DNA from: an uncultured Phocaeicola sp.
Lineage (GTDB): Bacteria > Bacteroidota > Bacteroidia > Bacteroidales > Bacteroidaceae
Length of the DNA stretch: 64,000 nt
Reading direction: 5' to 3'
Assembly (NCBI GenBank): GCA_948956705.1
Contig: CARCZS010000002.1
Coordinates: forward strand, 62,001-126,000
The position numbers and the translations under genes are program-made. Position 1 is the first letter of the stretch. Every line of letters begins with the position of its first letter. Below are positions 44,501-52,634 of this stretch, one piece after another. Under the pieces are notes generated by a model that made no database searches, was not told the DNA's origin, and worked only from the letters and a program-made list of their open reading frames with translations.

Positions 44501-46927
44501 GGACAAGACGGAACGCCCGGTTTACCCGGTGAAGATGGGCGTACTCCATACTTCCATATCAAGTATTCGGACAACGGGGGAATGTCGTTCACTGCAAACA
44601 ATGGTGAAGAGCCGGGCGACTACATAGGGCAATACACCGACTACGTGCAGAAAGACAGTGATAATCCGATGGATTACACTTGGGCTTTGATTAAAGGCGA
44701 ATCGGGTACAGGTGGAACGGATGCCGGAGCTGGTGAATATTACGAGTATCGTTACGCTAAAAATGGCTCGACTTTAGTACCGCCCGATTTGGATGTTAAT
44801 TCTTCCAACCCTACCGGGTGGAGTACGGAAATGCCGAAAGTAGGAGCGTTGGAATATATTTGGTGTACAATGGCTAAGAAGTCCGGGCTTGCAGACCGTA
44901 CCAAATTTCATTTGCCCATTGAAGCTAACGACACTTCAAGCATTGCCGATATTTCGGGTAACGGTTATAATGGTGTGCTGGGCGGTGGGACGGTAGTAAA
45001 AGACGGAACGAGATATGCCCTCAATCTGAGTGGTGGAATGGAGAGCCGTATTCCTTATGATTTACCCTTTGGGGAAAGTTTTACACTCTGTTTTTGGATG
45101 AAGTCAGACCAAAATCAAGTCAAGTGGATGTTGAACGGATATAACGGTAGGCACTATGTGGAAAAGAGTATTGCAATCACGCCTAATACGTGGTTTCACC
45201 TTGCATTCCGTTTTAATGACCGTACCGTTACGGTATTCAAAAACGGAGAGCAATTACATAGTGGTAGCGTTAATATCATGGCTGTAGGCTTTGCTATTTA
45301 CGATGATGATGTATTCGGTTCTGCCGTGTATTTCGATGATATACGTTTGTTGATGGGGGCTTTACCTGTGAATGACATTGCTTCCGTAATGAATGGCAAA
45401 GCAGACCTGATGATACAGAAATGGAGTACCCCTATTCGTGTAAATCCTTATGATGGTGAAGATGGAAAGCATGGTGTTAGTGTGACATTGGCAGATGTGG
45501 AATATGCACAAAGCACGTCAAATTCAGTTGCGCCTACTACGGGGTGGCAGACAACCGCCCCGACATGGATAAATGGGAGGTATATATGGAGTAGAACGAA
45601 AGTATCTTATTCAGACAACACGACTACCTACACTAAGGCGGTTTGTATTACAGGCGGCAAAGGCTCTACGGGTGATAGCGGTGTTGGCGTAAGTTCTATT
45701 ATTGAACAATACTACCTATCCAGTTCGGCAACCTCATTACTTAATGGCTCATGGAGTACAACACGCCCAACTTGGAAAGACAAATGGTATATATGGACAC
45801 GCTCGGTTATCACTTATACGAATGGAACGAGCGACACTACGGCTGCAATATGTGTAACGGGGTCGAAAGGTGATAAAGGTGAAGATGGAAAGCCGGGTGA
45901 TAAGGGGGAGAAAGGCGATAGCCCCGTACTTGTTTATAGGGGTATTTATGATTCATCCAAGACTTATTACGGAAATAGCAAACGGTTGGATGCTGTAAAA
46001 TACAACAATCAATACTATATAGTCCGTATTGATGCAGGAACATTCTCAAATGTCACTCCCACGACAACAAGCAAATGGAATACGTTTGGAGCGCAATTTG
46101 AAACTATTGCCACAAACTTGTTATTGGCTGAGGGGGCAAACATTGGAGATTGGTTTATTAAGGGCGGTAAGATTGTTTCCACTATGGGTAATGGTAACAG
46201 GGTAGAGCTGGATGCTTCAATGGCTCGTATTTATATTGAATCTTCAAGTGGTGGTGGTGATTATGCGCTCGTTGATTTTGGCGCAAAAATGACAATAGAT
46301 GCCAACCGTGGAATTTTTGAAACAAGGGCTAAAAATGCTCCTAACTATTCTAATGCGGTTTCCTATATGTCACCAACGGGAATATTCTCAAATATGGCAG
46401 GTACGGACGGTATGCCAGCAAGTAGCGGATATACGCACCGTGGGGCTATTGTTGGGCTTGGTTTTGCAAATGTTCCGGCAAGAACATGGGCTATAAATGC
46501 GGTAGATACAATCGTGGCAGGTGTTTATGGTCGGGCTTCTAATTCGGGGACTGCACCAGCCTTTGGCGGTTTCTTCTATGATTTATTTGCCGGAGGCTTG
46601 ATTTTTGGTCGAAAGTGTATTACAGGAACGTCGAATAACACATGGTATTTGAATAGAGAAGATACCGTGGTAATAGGGTACACGTCTGCCGCATCAGTAG
46701 TGTATCTTCCGGCTTCTCCTAAAGAAGGACAGGTTATATTTGTAAAGCAGTGGTGGAGAGGCTATATGAGATTCAGACCAAGAAGCGGCTACCTAATCTA
46801 TGATGATACTTCGGTAAATGACTACTACGATTTTGGAGAGGGTCAAGGTGGTATGTTTGTATATACCGTAGGATATGTAGATGGAGTTAAAAAACAAGCA
46901 TGGTTAGTAAGTAGATGGAAATACTAA
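41522..46927 (+). CDS. Large tail tip/fibre protein with LamG and collagen-like segments
   Basis: This 1801-residue protein begins with a tail-hub-like domain (up to about residue 500), then several linker repeats (GEDGKSSYLHKKYSDDGGKT, DKGEKGDSPV) with GxY-rich collagen-like parts. A LamG-like region at about 1130-1280 (ESFTLCFWMKSDQNQVKWML) resembles the one in the preceding gene, and a C-terminal part forms a fibre-like end. It probably builds the central tail fibre and contacts the receptor. The host range part may also be modular. Confidence 0.75.
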   Translation: MGTLEIIRRNGEKVRLFSKEPFCTLKSAAQNSSLMGDDNVQLSIVSSELLNLGKGDKIIVEGEEYTIRTKVNREMLSDNHYVHDATFYGVMYELMKSLYRNTDANGKSSKSTFDLTYNIRDFVKVLIYNVSRDYPGLWAFDEANCPDTEPRTISFARNNCLQVLQMLCSDREFDLEFLITQKDGVRTIHIGKFGAKVVPPGGNAFFEWGKGNGLYKLKEQKVDDKTIITRLWVEGGTTNIRSDYRDYSERLQLPFPVRLNKKEHKLWDGTIVPPQSEYIGISDDNKRYLEDGDLRDALGSDEDAVTYDNIFPKRTGTVTALVADDINSFIDDTMDFDLNEKDDKGTKYLINEVSAKINFISGKLAGQQFELAKKGGYDHATKRFTLIPFTDNRGLTIPTTESEAYRITEGDTYKITDIHLPKSYEDDAEEDLWYAGYNEFKPRTQARAQYQLTFERSYFLNALPSDSETTVFHVGNYVPVKDERFGIEKNIRIQKVTKNLLVEHDYTLTLSDITAISPITQTVVDVGRHETIIENNRLRDLTKARRGWRTTEELRTMVYDTDGYFDPENIKPNSIDTNMLTVGSKSQQFVLIDVILQANVNGISNRFDASAGVLAHLTIDDEIIKHWNMAAGSFTLSSPKGYYVFAKCSKKSTDGIWYVTQEQLKVEPTEDPNNYYFQVGILGSVHSDDDFRDFTTTYGFTRINGNTITTGKIITSDKECYLDLDGNKFRIGDSSSSIDWNVTAKRQLTLHNVRLLSDSGDTSHIGVFRGTYNPKYVYYAGDEVAYTVNGETCTYRYTNPTPSMGNLPTNSVYWSVVAKGSTGDKGESGLSVFYTYNDSETKPATPTGDGSTGGWHRTSSENVVWMSIKNAKTDTEGAWGIPFRVRGADGTSINIKGSKDNVSQLPTVGNSEGDAYLIGGNLYIWDGTNWKDVGAIKGEDGKSSYLHKKYSDDGGKTFTAGNGETPGRWLGLYVDMIPTDSDKPSAYKWSDTKGQDGTPGLPGEDGRTPYFHIKYSDNGGMSFTANNGEEPGDYIGQYTDYVQKDSDNPMDYTWALIKGESGTGGTDAGAGEYYEYRYAKNGSTLVPPDLDVNSSNPTGWSTEMPKVGALEYIWCTMAKKSGLADRTKFHLPIEANDTSSIADISGNGYNGVLGGGTVVKDGTRYALNLSGGMESRIPYDLPFGESFTLCFWMKSDQNQVKWMLNGYNGRHYVEKSIAITPNTWFHLAFRFNDRTVTVFKNGEQLHSGSVNIMAVGFAIYDDDVFGSAVYFDDIRLLMGALPVNDIASVMNGKADLMIQKWSTPIRVNPYDGEDGKHGVSVTLADVEYAQSTSNSVAPTTGWQTTAPTWINGRYIWSRTKVSYSDNTTTYTKAVCITGGKGSTGDSGVGVSSIIEQYYLSSSATSLLNGSWSTTRPTWKDKWYIWTRSVITYTNGTSDTTAAICVTGSKGDKGEDGKPGDKGEKGDSPVLVYRGIYDSSKTYYGNSKRLDAVKYNNQYYIVRIDAGTFSNVTPTTTSKWNTFGAQFETIATNLLLAEGANIGDWFIKGGKIVSTMGNGNRVELDASMARIYIESSSGGGDYALVDFGAKMTIDANRGIFETRAKNAPNYSNAVSYMSPTGIFSNMAGTDGMPASSGYTHRGAIVGLGFANVPARTWAINAVDTIVAGVYGRASNSGTAPAFGGFFYDLFAGGLIFGRKCITGTSNNTWYLNREDTVVIGYTSAASVVYLPASPKEGQVIFVKQWWRGYMRFRPRSGYLIYDDTSVNDYYDFGEGQGGMFVYTVGYVDGVKKQAWLVSRWKY

Positions 46928-46931
46928 AAAT

Positions 46932-47417
46932 ATGGAAGAAAGAGTATTATACGGATATATGGATGGCGACTATCTACAATGTATAGAAATAGCCCCTATT
47001 CCTCAAAAAATCAGAAATGAGAAAACGGGGGAAATAACAACACGCATGGTATCGGTTATTGAACAGGTGGCTGAACTGCCAACCATATATAAGCCAGTGG
47101 ATGCAATAGATGAAAGTAAACAAAACACAGATAAGGAGGGCTATGTTGTGCGCATTGTGCCATACGATGCCGGGGACAGGATTTCATTCAGATACATAGA
47201 AGTCCCCGACTTTCAAAAGGTGGCACATGAGATTGAACGCTCAAAGGAGGTGTTGGCAAGTAGCGATTATAAGATAATCAAATGCTACGAAGCCGCCCTA
47301 ATGGGGTATGCAATGCCGTATGAGATAAAGGCATTGCATAATGAAAGGCAGTTGCTAAGAGATAAAATCAATGAACTTGAAGCACGTTATACCTCATTAT
47401 CTGATGATATACTTTAA
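46932..47417 (+). CDS. Hypothetical tail-associated protein
   Basis: This 161-residue protein starts MEERVLYGYMDGDYLQCIEI, with a coiled C-terminus (NERQLLRDKINELEARYTSL). It ends just before the long palindrome that heads the DGR operon. It could be a fibre chaperone or a small tail accessory. Confidence 0.55.
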   Translation: MEERVLYGYMDGDYLQCIEIAPIPQKIRNEKTGEITTRMVSVIEQVAELPTIYKPVDAIDESKQNTDKEGYVVRIVPYDAGDRISFRYIEVPDFQKVAHEIERSKEVLASSDYKIIKCYEAALMGYAMPYEIKALHNERQLLRDKINELEARYTSLSDDIL

Positions 47418-47422
47418 TTATA

Positions 47423-47463
47423 ATCATAAATGTGTTCAGCAAACACATTTATGATTATATTTG
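47423..47463 (+). promoter_or_regulatory. Long palindromic operator-like site 8 and promoter before the DGR operon
   Basis: The core is TGTGTT-CAGCA-AACACA (47431-47447). Flanking sequence extends the dyad to 39 bases (47420-47458): the arms are about 17 bases on each side and match perfectly. TATATTTG (47456-47463) is a -7 element, nine bases after the core, the same spacing as site 3. It would control the adhesin gene and possibly the DGR. Confidence 0.75.
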
Positions 47464-47495
47464 CAGTTAAATAAACTTGATTTACTCAGTGAATT

Positions 47496-47786
47496 ATGGA
47501 AACAACGATGTACAGCCTACGGATTCTTTCCAAAGGTAAGGTTACAGACCTTTCCAATGGTTTTGCTTTGGGTGGTGTTCCGTTTACCGTCTTTGTACGA
47601 CCTAAAGAGGTTACGATGGAAACAAGTACGCTGCTTAAATGCAAGCTCATTTGTGATAAGGAATTTAGTATGTTCCCCGTACCTATCGGGGATTGGACGC
47701 CCGGAGCGATAGCCGTAATATCCCCAAACGGTATCGACCTTTCGGTATATGATGTGTATTGGGGTGCTGGTGAAACTATTAAATAA
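47496..47786 (+). CDS. Small hypothetical protein of the DGR operon
   Basis: This 96-residue protein starts METTMYSLRILSKGKVTDLS and is beta-rich. It is the first gene after operator-like site 8 and lies nine bases before the VR1 gene. It may be an adhesin base or partner; no family is recognised. Confidence 0.6.
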   Translation: METTMYSLRILSKGKVTDLSNGFALGGVPFTVFVRPKEVTMETSTLLKCKLICDKEFSMFPVPIGDWTPGAIAVISPNGIDLSVYDVYWGAGETIK

Positions 47787-47795
47787 CTTATAGCT

Positions 47796-49157
47796 ATGGG
47801 ATTATTATTGGGAAGCGGAAACACGAAACCGCAATATCCTTACGACCAATGGTATGGGGTGCAAGGTGATTTCAACTCACAGGACTACAAACTAAAGCGT
47901 GTGGGTAATTTGGATTTGCACCGTACATTACCCATTCAAGCGAAGCTGAAACGCTTTGTGGAAAACCCTGACGGCTCGGTTAAGTATTACCTTAACCAAA
48001 ATGACAGCCGTAAAAAGGATTCGGGTGCAACGGCTTTGATTGACAGCACGGACGGTAATGTAATGCTTGAAAAGCCGGAATATTACTTCAAGTTGGAAAT
48101 AGAGGGAACGAAATGGATTCGTGCCTATTCCGAATATCCGTTGCCCGGCTTTATCAAGATGGAACGAAAGACGGTAAGCCCGTGGTATGCAACGGTGGAT
48201 ATTACCAACTCTGTAGCCGTTTCGGGATGTTGGCTCACTTGGAATGGCGATGAAATTGCAAGGGATTCAGACGGATTTGTTATACTCAAAGCGAATGCCG
48301 CACAATTCAGAGGTGGTTCGGGTGCTGGTGATGCCGCTAAGGATGGTACTTACAACTCCATGTTGGGTATGCCTCGTACTTCCATTTCAAAGGCTGGTGT
48401 TCGTCCTCTTTGCAAGAACGGAACACACCACGGGGCGTACAGGGTGTACAATGAAATTGCTTGGTTGCAACGTGTGGAATATGCCTCATTGCACTGCCAA
48501 GATGCTTACACCGAAACGCTGACTGCTGACGGATTCCATCAAGGAGGCTTAGGGAGTGGTCCGGTTGTTAATGGTACGGAGTGGAATACATGGGGAGGTT
48601 ACAGACCCTTTGTGCCTTGCGGTGTTACTGCAACGCTGGGGAACAACACGGGTAAGGTGTCCTACACCATCAAGGGATGGACTGGTGGCGATAAGGTGGT
48701 ACAAATAACCTCTTACCGTGGCTTGGAAACTCCTTATGAATACTTGTGGATGCTTGCTGATGATGTACTAATTTGGCATAAAGCGGATGTATCTATTGCC
48801 TATGTATGCGAAGACCCGACAAAATTCACCTCTCATTCAGATAGTGCTACTACCGTACCTATCGGATATGAAGCCATTACGGAGCTTCCACGAACTGAGG
48901 GCTATGTGCTTTCTATGGCTCATTCCACTAAAGGTTATTCCTTTGCCGAAAAAGTAGGAGGTTCAAGTAATAAAGGGTATTGCGATTACTATTGGACTCC
49001 CACAGGTGGTAGTACGTGGTCTGCTGTAGGCTGGTATGGTGCCCTTTTGTCTGCTAATGCGGCTAATGGTGCGGTTGCGGGTTTCGGTTGTCTGCTTGCG
49101 ACTTATCGTTCCTCGTATGCGGTTGCGTACGTTGGGTTCCGCTTGTGCCGTTTTTGA
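47796..49157 (+). CDS. DGR target adhesin with C-terminal variable repeat VR1
   Basis: This 453-residue protein has a fibre-like N-terminal part and a C-terminal C-type-lectin-like domain (WYGALLSANAANGAVAGFGC to GFRLCRF). The last about 38 residues are encoded by VR1. It is placed at the end of the tail operons, as expected for a receptor-binding tail protein. Variable residues line one strand pattern: at the TR's Asn codons the VR1 has A, V, L, T, Y and others. The formylglycine-enzyme/CLec-like ending GFRLC is typical of DGR targets. Confidence 0.88.
   Translation: MGLLLGSGNTKPQYPYDQWYGVQGDFNSQDYKLKRVGNLDLHRTLPIQAKLKRFVENPDGSVKYYLNQNDSRKKDSGATALIDSTDGNVMLEKPEYYFKLEIEGTKWIRAYSEYPLPGFIKMERKTVSPWYATVDITNSVAVSGCWLTWNGDEIARDSDGFVILKANAAQFRGGSGAGDAAKDGTYNSMLGMPRTSISKAGVRPLCKNGTHHGAYRVYNEIAWLQRVEYASLHCQDAYTETLTADGFHQGGLGSGPVVNGTEWNTWGGYRPFVPCGVTATLGNNTGKVSYTIKGWTGGDKVVQITSYRGLETPYEYLWMLADDVLIWHKADVSIAYVCEDPTKFTSHSDSATTVPIGYEAITELPRTEGYVLSMAHSTKGYSFAEKVGGSSNKGYCDYYWTPTGGSTWSAVGWYGALLSANAANGAVAGFGCLLATYRSSYAVAYVGFRLCRF
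49038..49149 (+). repeat. DGR variable repeat VR1
   Basis: These 112 bases match the TR (49240-49351) except for about 15 changes at TR adenines and a single T to G in the 3' element. The changes fall on codons AAT/AAC, TAT and ATT. The 3' element CGCTTGTGCC equals that of VR2 and differs from the TR's CGCTTTTACC. Confidence 0.92.
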
Positions 49158-49489
49158 CGGACTGCAAAACTCGGTGAACGGAGCAACGAAAATGGCGTTG
49201 GATTGAAAAAAATAAAAATATAACAGGGTTGTGGCGGCTGGTGCCCTTTTGTCTGCTAATGCGAATAATGGTGCGAATGCGGGTTTCGGTTATCTGAATG
49301 CGAATAATCGTTCCTCGAATGCGAATGCGAACATTGGGTTCCGCTTTTACCGTGGTTTCAACTTATAACTGTTGCTGCCACGCCCTTACCTCACAGGGAC
49401 TATCGGCACGTCTGATAGTTGGTAAAATAATATGGATTAGGACGGTGCAAGTAAGTAATTGAAAGCTCTGTTTTAGAACAACGGCACAA
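49158..49489 (+). other. Gene-free DGR RNA region containing the TR
   Basis: This 332-base stretch has no credible gene. It holds the TR and, after it, a hairpin ACTATC/GATAGT (49399-49419) before the reverse transcriptase start. In studied DGRs the TR transcript and the region just downstream fold into an RNA that the reverse transcriptase primes on, so this segment is a candidate. An AAC/GTT dyad lies near 49465-49478 but lacks the operator spacing. Confidence 0.6.
49240..49351 (+). repeat. DGR template repeat (TR)
   Basis: These 112 bases lie 82 bases after the VR1 gene stop and about 138 before the reverse transcriptase start. The variable sites are mainly AAT/AAC codons in frame with both VRs (about ten Asn codons), which can yield many residues without stops under A-to-N mutation. 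The sequence is non-coding here. Confidence 0.92.
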
Positions 49490-50677
49490 ATGGGTGTAGT
49501 AAAGACTGAATACGGGTTATGTTATACGGCTGATACCTGCTTTAATCAATACTCGGATTTTGAGGATTGCGGTTTATATGTCGGTGATACAGGAAAGATA
49601 TTCATTTCCCAAGCTAAGAAAATTAAGAATGTTTATCACCTGATATATGAATGCTCCAACCTCATACGGGCGCAATATAAGGCACAGCAAGGCAAAGGAG
49701 AGCGTACCGAAATATCCAAGTTCAATGAGAACATTTTGGAGAATTTGGATAGCTTGTACTGGGACTTGCGCAATGAAACTTATACCCCCGGTGAATATCG
49801 GATTAAGGTTATATATGAGCCGAAAGAAAGGGTGATTATGATTGCCCCGTTCTTCCCGGACAGGATAGTACACCATTGCATTATCAATGTGTTGGGGCGT
49901 TACTGGACTAACTTCTTCATTGCGAATACATACGCTTGTATCAAAGGGCGTGGTATTCATAAATGTATGGAGGATGTGCATACGGCTTTAATCATAGACA
50001 GAAAAGGTACAAGGTTCTGTTTGAAGATTGACATCAAGAAGTTCTATGATAACATAGACCACGCAGCATTGAAAAGGATAATCCGCTACACTATAGCGGA
50101 TGAACAACTGTTAAGGCTGTTGGATAAGATAATAGATAGTAACGGTAAAGACAAGGGGCTGCCAATAGGCAATTTCACAAGTCAATATTTGGCTAATCTC
50201 TATTTAGCATATTTCGACCATTGGGTTAAAGAAGAACTGGCTAAGATAGTGATGAAGCGTTTTGGGGTGAAAATCTACTACTATCGCTATATGGATGATA
50301 TGGTGATACTATGCGCTGACAAAGAGGCACTGCATTTCGTACTCGACATGATGGGGCTTTACTTGGGTGGCGAATTGAAAGTAGAGATTAAAAGCAACTG
50401 GCAGATATTCCCGGTTGATGCTCGTAGCATTGATTATGTGGGATTCAAACAAAACCATTACGGCATATTGCTAAGAAGCGGTATTCTGAAAAGGTTTTAT
50501 AAGAAATTCCACCGCACCATCAATAAATACGAAATCAAAGATGAAACGGATATTAAACACTTCTTCCCATCTGAATATGGCTGGATAATCAGATGCTCGG
50601 AGGAACACAGTAAATTCATTTTTAATAATTGTTTGAACGATGGAAGCAAATGTTTTGACTACAGGGCTGCTGGCTAA
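49490..50677 (+). CDS. DGR reverse transcriptase
   Basis: This 395-residue reverse transcriptase has DIKKFYDNID at 181-190 and GLPIGNFTSQ at 223-232. The SQ here replaces the SP usual in retron and group II intron enzymes and is typical of DGRs. The catalytic YMDD is at 267-270. It copies the TR RNA with errors at adenines, giving cDNA that replaces VR sequence. About 40 N-terminal residues precede the usual start of DGR enzymes. No Avd accessory protein gene is found next to it. The 3' end overlaps the next gene. Confidence 0.92.
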   Translation: MGVVKTEYGLCYTADTCFNQYSDFEDCGLYVGDTGKIFISQAKKIKNVYHLIYECSNLIRAQYKAQQGKGERTEISKFNENILENLDSLYWDLRNETYTPGEYRIKVIYEPKERVIMIAPFFPDRIVHHCIINVLGRYWTNFFIANTYACIKGRGIHKCMEDVHTALIIDRKGTRFCLKIDIKKFYDNIDHAALKRIIRYTIADEQLLRLLDKIIDSNGKDKGLPIGNFTSQYLANLYLAYFDHWVKEELAKIVMKRFGVKIYYYRYMDDMVILCADKEALHFVLDMMGLYLGGELKVEIKSNWQIFPVDARSIDYVGFKQNHYGILLRSGILKRFYKKFHRTINKYEIKDETDIKHFFPSEYGWIIRCSEEHSKFIFNNCLNDGSKCFDYRAAG

Positions 50678-51068
50678 GACTAAGCCGGAGGTGATAGATT
50701 CTCTTAATAACGGGCAGGGAACGTTCCTTTATAACCATAACATCAAAGAGGTTAAGGTTATTGCAGACAAAGAGGGTGGCATTGAGATTACGACTGATGC
50801 GGAACGTGCCACAGGCACGATGTTCCAATATGACAGCGTGAGGGTGGAATATCCAAAAACGGCTGATAATATTTTCAGCACGTTGCTTACTGCAAGATAC
50901 CCGGCTAAGACAGAAAGTAAGCTGGTAAACGAATATCAGTCTGCCATGCTGGGCTTGCTTGCCGAAAGTGCGAAATCCCCCTATGAGAACTTTTTGAAAG
51001 ACCGTTTGGCTATCCGTGAAATGGTGGATGCCGATTGTGAAACCTATAATATACCGATAGACTTATGA
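50640..51068 (+). CDS. Hypothetical protein after the reverse transcriptase
   Basis: This 142-residue protein starts MEANVLTTGLLAKTKPEVID, inside the end of the reverse transcriptase gene. It has an early helical part and a helical tail but lacks the four-helix, basic character of Avd. It might be a phage late-region protein. It overlaps the next gene by four bases. Confidence 0.6.
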   Translation: MEANVLTTGLLAKTKPEVIDSLNNGQGTFLYNHNIKEVKVIADKEGGIEITTDAERATGTMFQYDSVRVEYPKTADNIFSTLLTARYPAKTESKLVNEYQSAMLGLLAESAKSPYENFLKDRLAIREMVDADCETYNIPIDL

Positions 51069-51445
51069 ACGAGGTAATGGACTTTGAGGAAACCGAATCC
51101 TTGAATGAAGATATTTTCGATTGTGAATACACCTCAGTAGATGCCGTGATTAATGAGGTCACGGTGTTTACGGGATGTAAGGAAAGACAGACAGAGAACG
51201 GAACGAGAACACTAATCGCCTATGGCGAGGGTATCGGTGCATCCGCTTTCTATACTGATAGTAAGAAGTTGAAAGATGTTGTTTTAGACCCGAAGCGCAA
51301 ATATCCATTTCGTGCCGTAATCAAAGTGGTACGCTATGGAACGATGTACGGGTTTAAGTTCTTTCCACCGAATACTCCAATCACGCAGGAGGATAGGGAT
51401 AACTTTGAGTATTACAAGCGAAACAAGTATAAGAAAAACCGATGA
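51065..51445 (+). CDS. Hypothetical protein
   Basis: This 126-residue protein starts MNEVMDFEETESLNEDIFDC. It is beta-rich in the middle (AYGEGIGASAFYTD) with a basic end. It is part of the late operon ahead of the holin-like gene. The function is unknown. Confidence 0.55.
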   Translation: MNEVMDFEETESLNEDIFDCEYTSVDAVINEVTVFTGCKERQTENGTRTLIAYGEGIGASAFYTDSKKLKDVVLDPKRKYPFRAVIKVVRYGTMYGFKFFPPNTPITQEDRDNFEYYKRNKYKKNR

Positions 51446-52041
51446 TGGAAGAAAGTTTGAAAGTAGCACAAGGCATAAGCGATTTTGGCTTTATGGTGAT
51501 AGTGTGCGCTGTGTTTCTCTGTTTGGCGGCTGCACTTATGGTAGCTTGTTTCAAGTGGTTCAAGTCTATCATTAACGACATGATTAAAAGCAATCAGTCT
51601 ATGGTAGCCGAACTTCTGACGGAAACCAAAACCCAAAATGATATGCTCACTGACATTGCAGAGGGGTTAAGACCCGAAACGCAGTTGCGGATAAAAAACA
51701 TATCAAGCATTTACTTTGACCTTGCCGTTGAGAGGGTTTGCCGTATAATAAAGAAAGTGCGTGAAGAAAACCACATCGCAGACCGTGAAGCCACGAAAGC
51801 GAAAGTACACACCTTGATTATGAATATGCACGAGGACAGAAACAGCCGATTTGATGCACATTCGTATCGAGGGAAACGATTGTCAAGCTACACTTCGCCC
51901 GAATGGATTGAATGGGTAGAGCAATGTGTGTTGTCAGAGGTTTATGCGGAAACGGTGAACAATGGCAGAGCTTATACCAATGTACAAATGGTATATGACA
52001 GAATTAAAATAGATTTTTACCATAAATTGAATCAAGAATGA
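51442..52041 (+). CDS. Holin-like or inner-membrane protein
   Basis: This 199-residue protein has one N-terminal membrane helix (FMVIVCAVFLCLAAALMVACFK at about 17-38, within about 20 residues) and a long hydrophilic cytoplasmic part. Its place just before the amidase gene suggests a holin or lysis regulator, but the long soluble part is unusual for holins. Confidence 0.5.
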   Translation: MMEESLKVAQGISDFGFMVIVCAVFLCLAAALMVACFKWFKSIINDMIKSNQSMVAELLTETKTQNDMLTDIAEGLRPETQLRIKNISSIYFDLAVERVCRIIKKVREENHIADREATKAKVHTLIMNMHEDRNSRFDAHSYRGKRLSSYTSPEWIEWVEQCVLSEVYAETVNNGRAYTNVQMVYDRIKIDFYHKLNQE

Positions 52042-52634
52042 AGATACTTATAGACAATGGGCATGGAGAAAATACACCGGGTAAACGCAGCCCGGATGGA
52101 ACTTTCAGGGAGTATGCCTATACAAGAGAAATTGCGGATGAAGTCGTGCGTGAACTGGCTAAACGTGGCTATGTAGCGGAACGCATTGTTAAGGAGAACT
52201 TGGACGTGCCTTTGGCTGAACGTGCAAGGCGTGTGAACGAGATTTGCGCCCGATATGGAGCTAATAACGTGTTGCTTGTTTCCATCCACTGCAATGCTGC
52301 CGGGAATGGCGAATGGATGAATGCCCGTGGATGGTCTGCCTATACCACTAAGGGCAAAACGAAAGCTGACGAACTGGCAAACCGAATGTATGATGCTGCC
52401 GCTTGCTTTATTACCGGGCAAAAGATTAGGCGTGACTATTCGGATGGCGACCCGGATTGGGAGGAAAATTTTTACATCCTTTCCAAGACGAAATGCCCGG
52501 CTGTATTGACGGAAAATTTCTTCATGGATAACAAGGAAGATATTGCTTACCTTACATCTATGGAGGGGAAACAAAACATTGTGAACACCCACGTAGAGGG
52601 TATAATCCAATACATCAAGGAATATGAGAAATAA
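52038..52634 (+). CDS. N-acetylmuramoyl-L-alanine amidase (endolysin)
   Basis: This 198-residue protein matches Amidase_3: KILIDNGHGENTPG with H9, an acidic residue in FREYAYTREIADE, VSIHCNA near residue 78 and a late LTENFFMDN. These are zinc-binding and catalytic positions. It cuts the amide bond in peptidoglycan to release progeny. It overlaps both neighbours slightly. Confidence 0.9.
   Translation: MKILIDNGHGENTPGKRSPDGTFREYAYTREIADEVVRELAKRGYVAERIVKENLDVPLAERARRVNEICARYGANNVLLVSIHCNAAGNGEWMNARGWSAYTTKGKTKADELANRMYDAAACFITGQKIRRDYSDGDPDWEENFYILSKTKCPAVLTENFFMDNKEDIAYLTSMEGKQNIVNTHVEGIIQYIKEYEK

Noticed and set aside
49465..49478. A ninth copy of the palindrome near the reverse transcriptase start
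   Set aside because: It has a four-base spacer and lacks the conserved TGTG/CACA ends, so it is not counted.
50640..51068. An Avd-type DGR accessory gene
   Set aside because: The protein is not a short basic four-helix protein and carries no Avd-like sequence.
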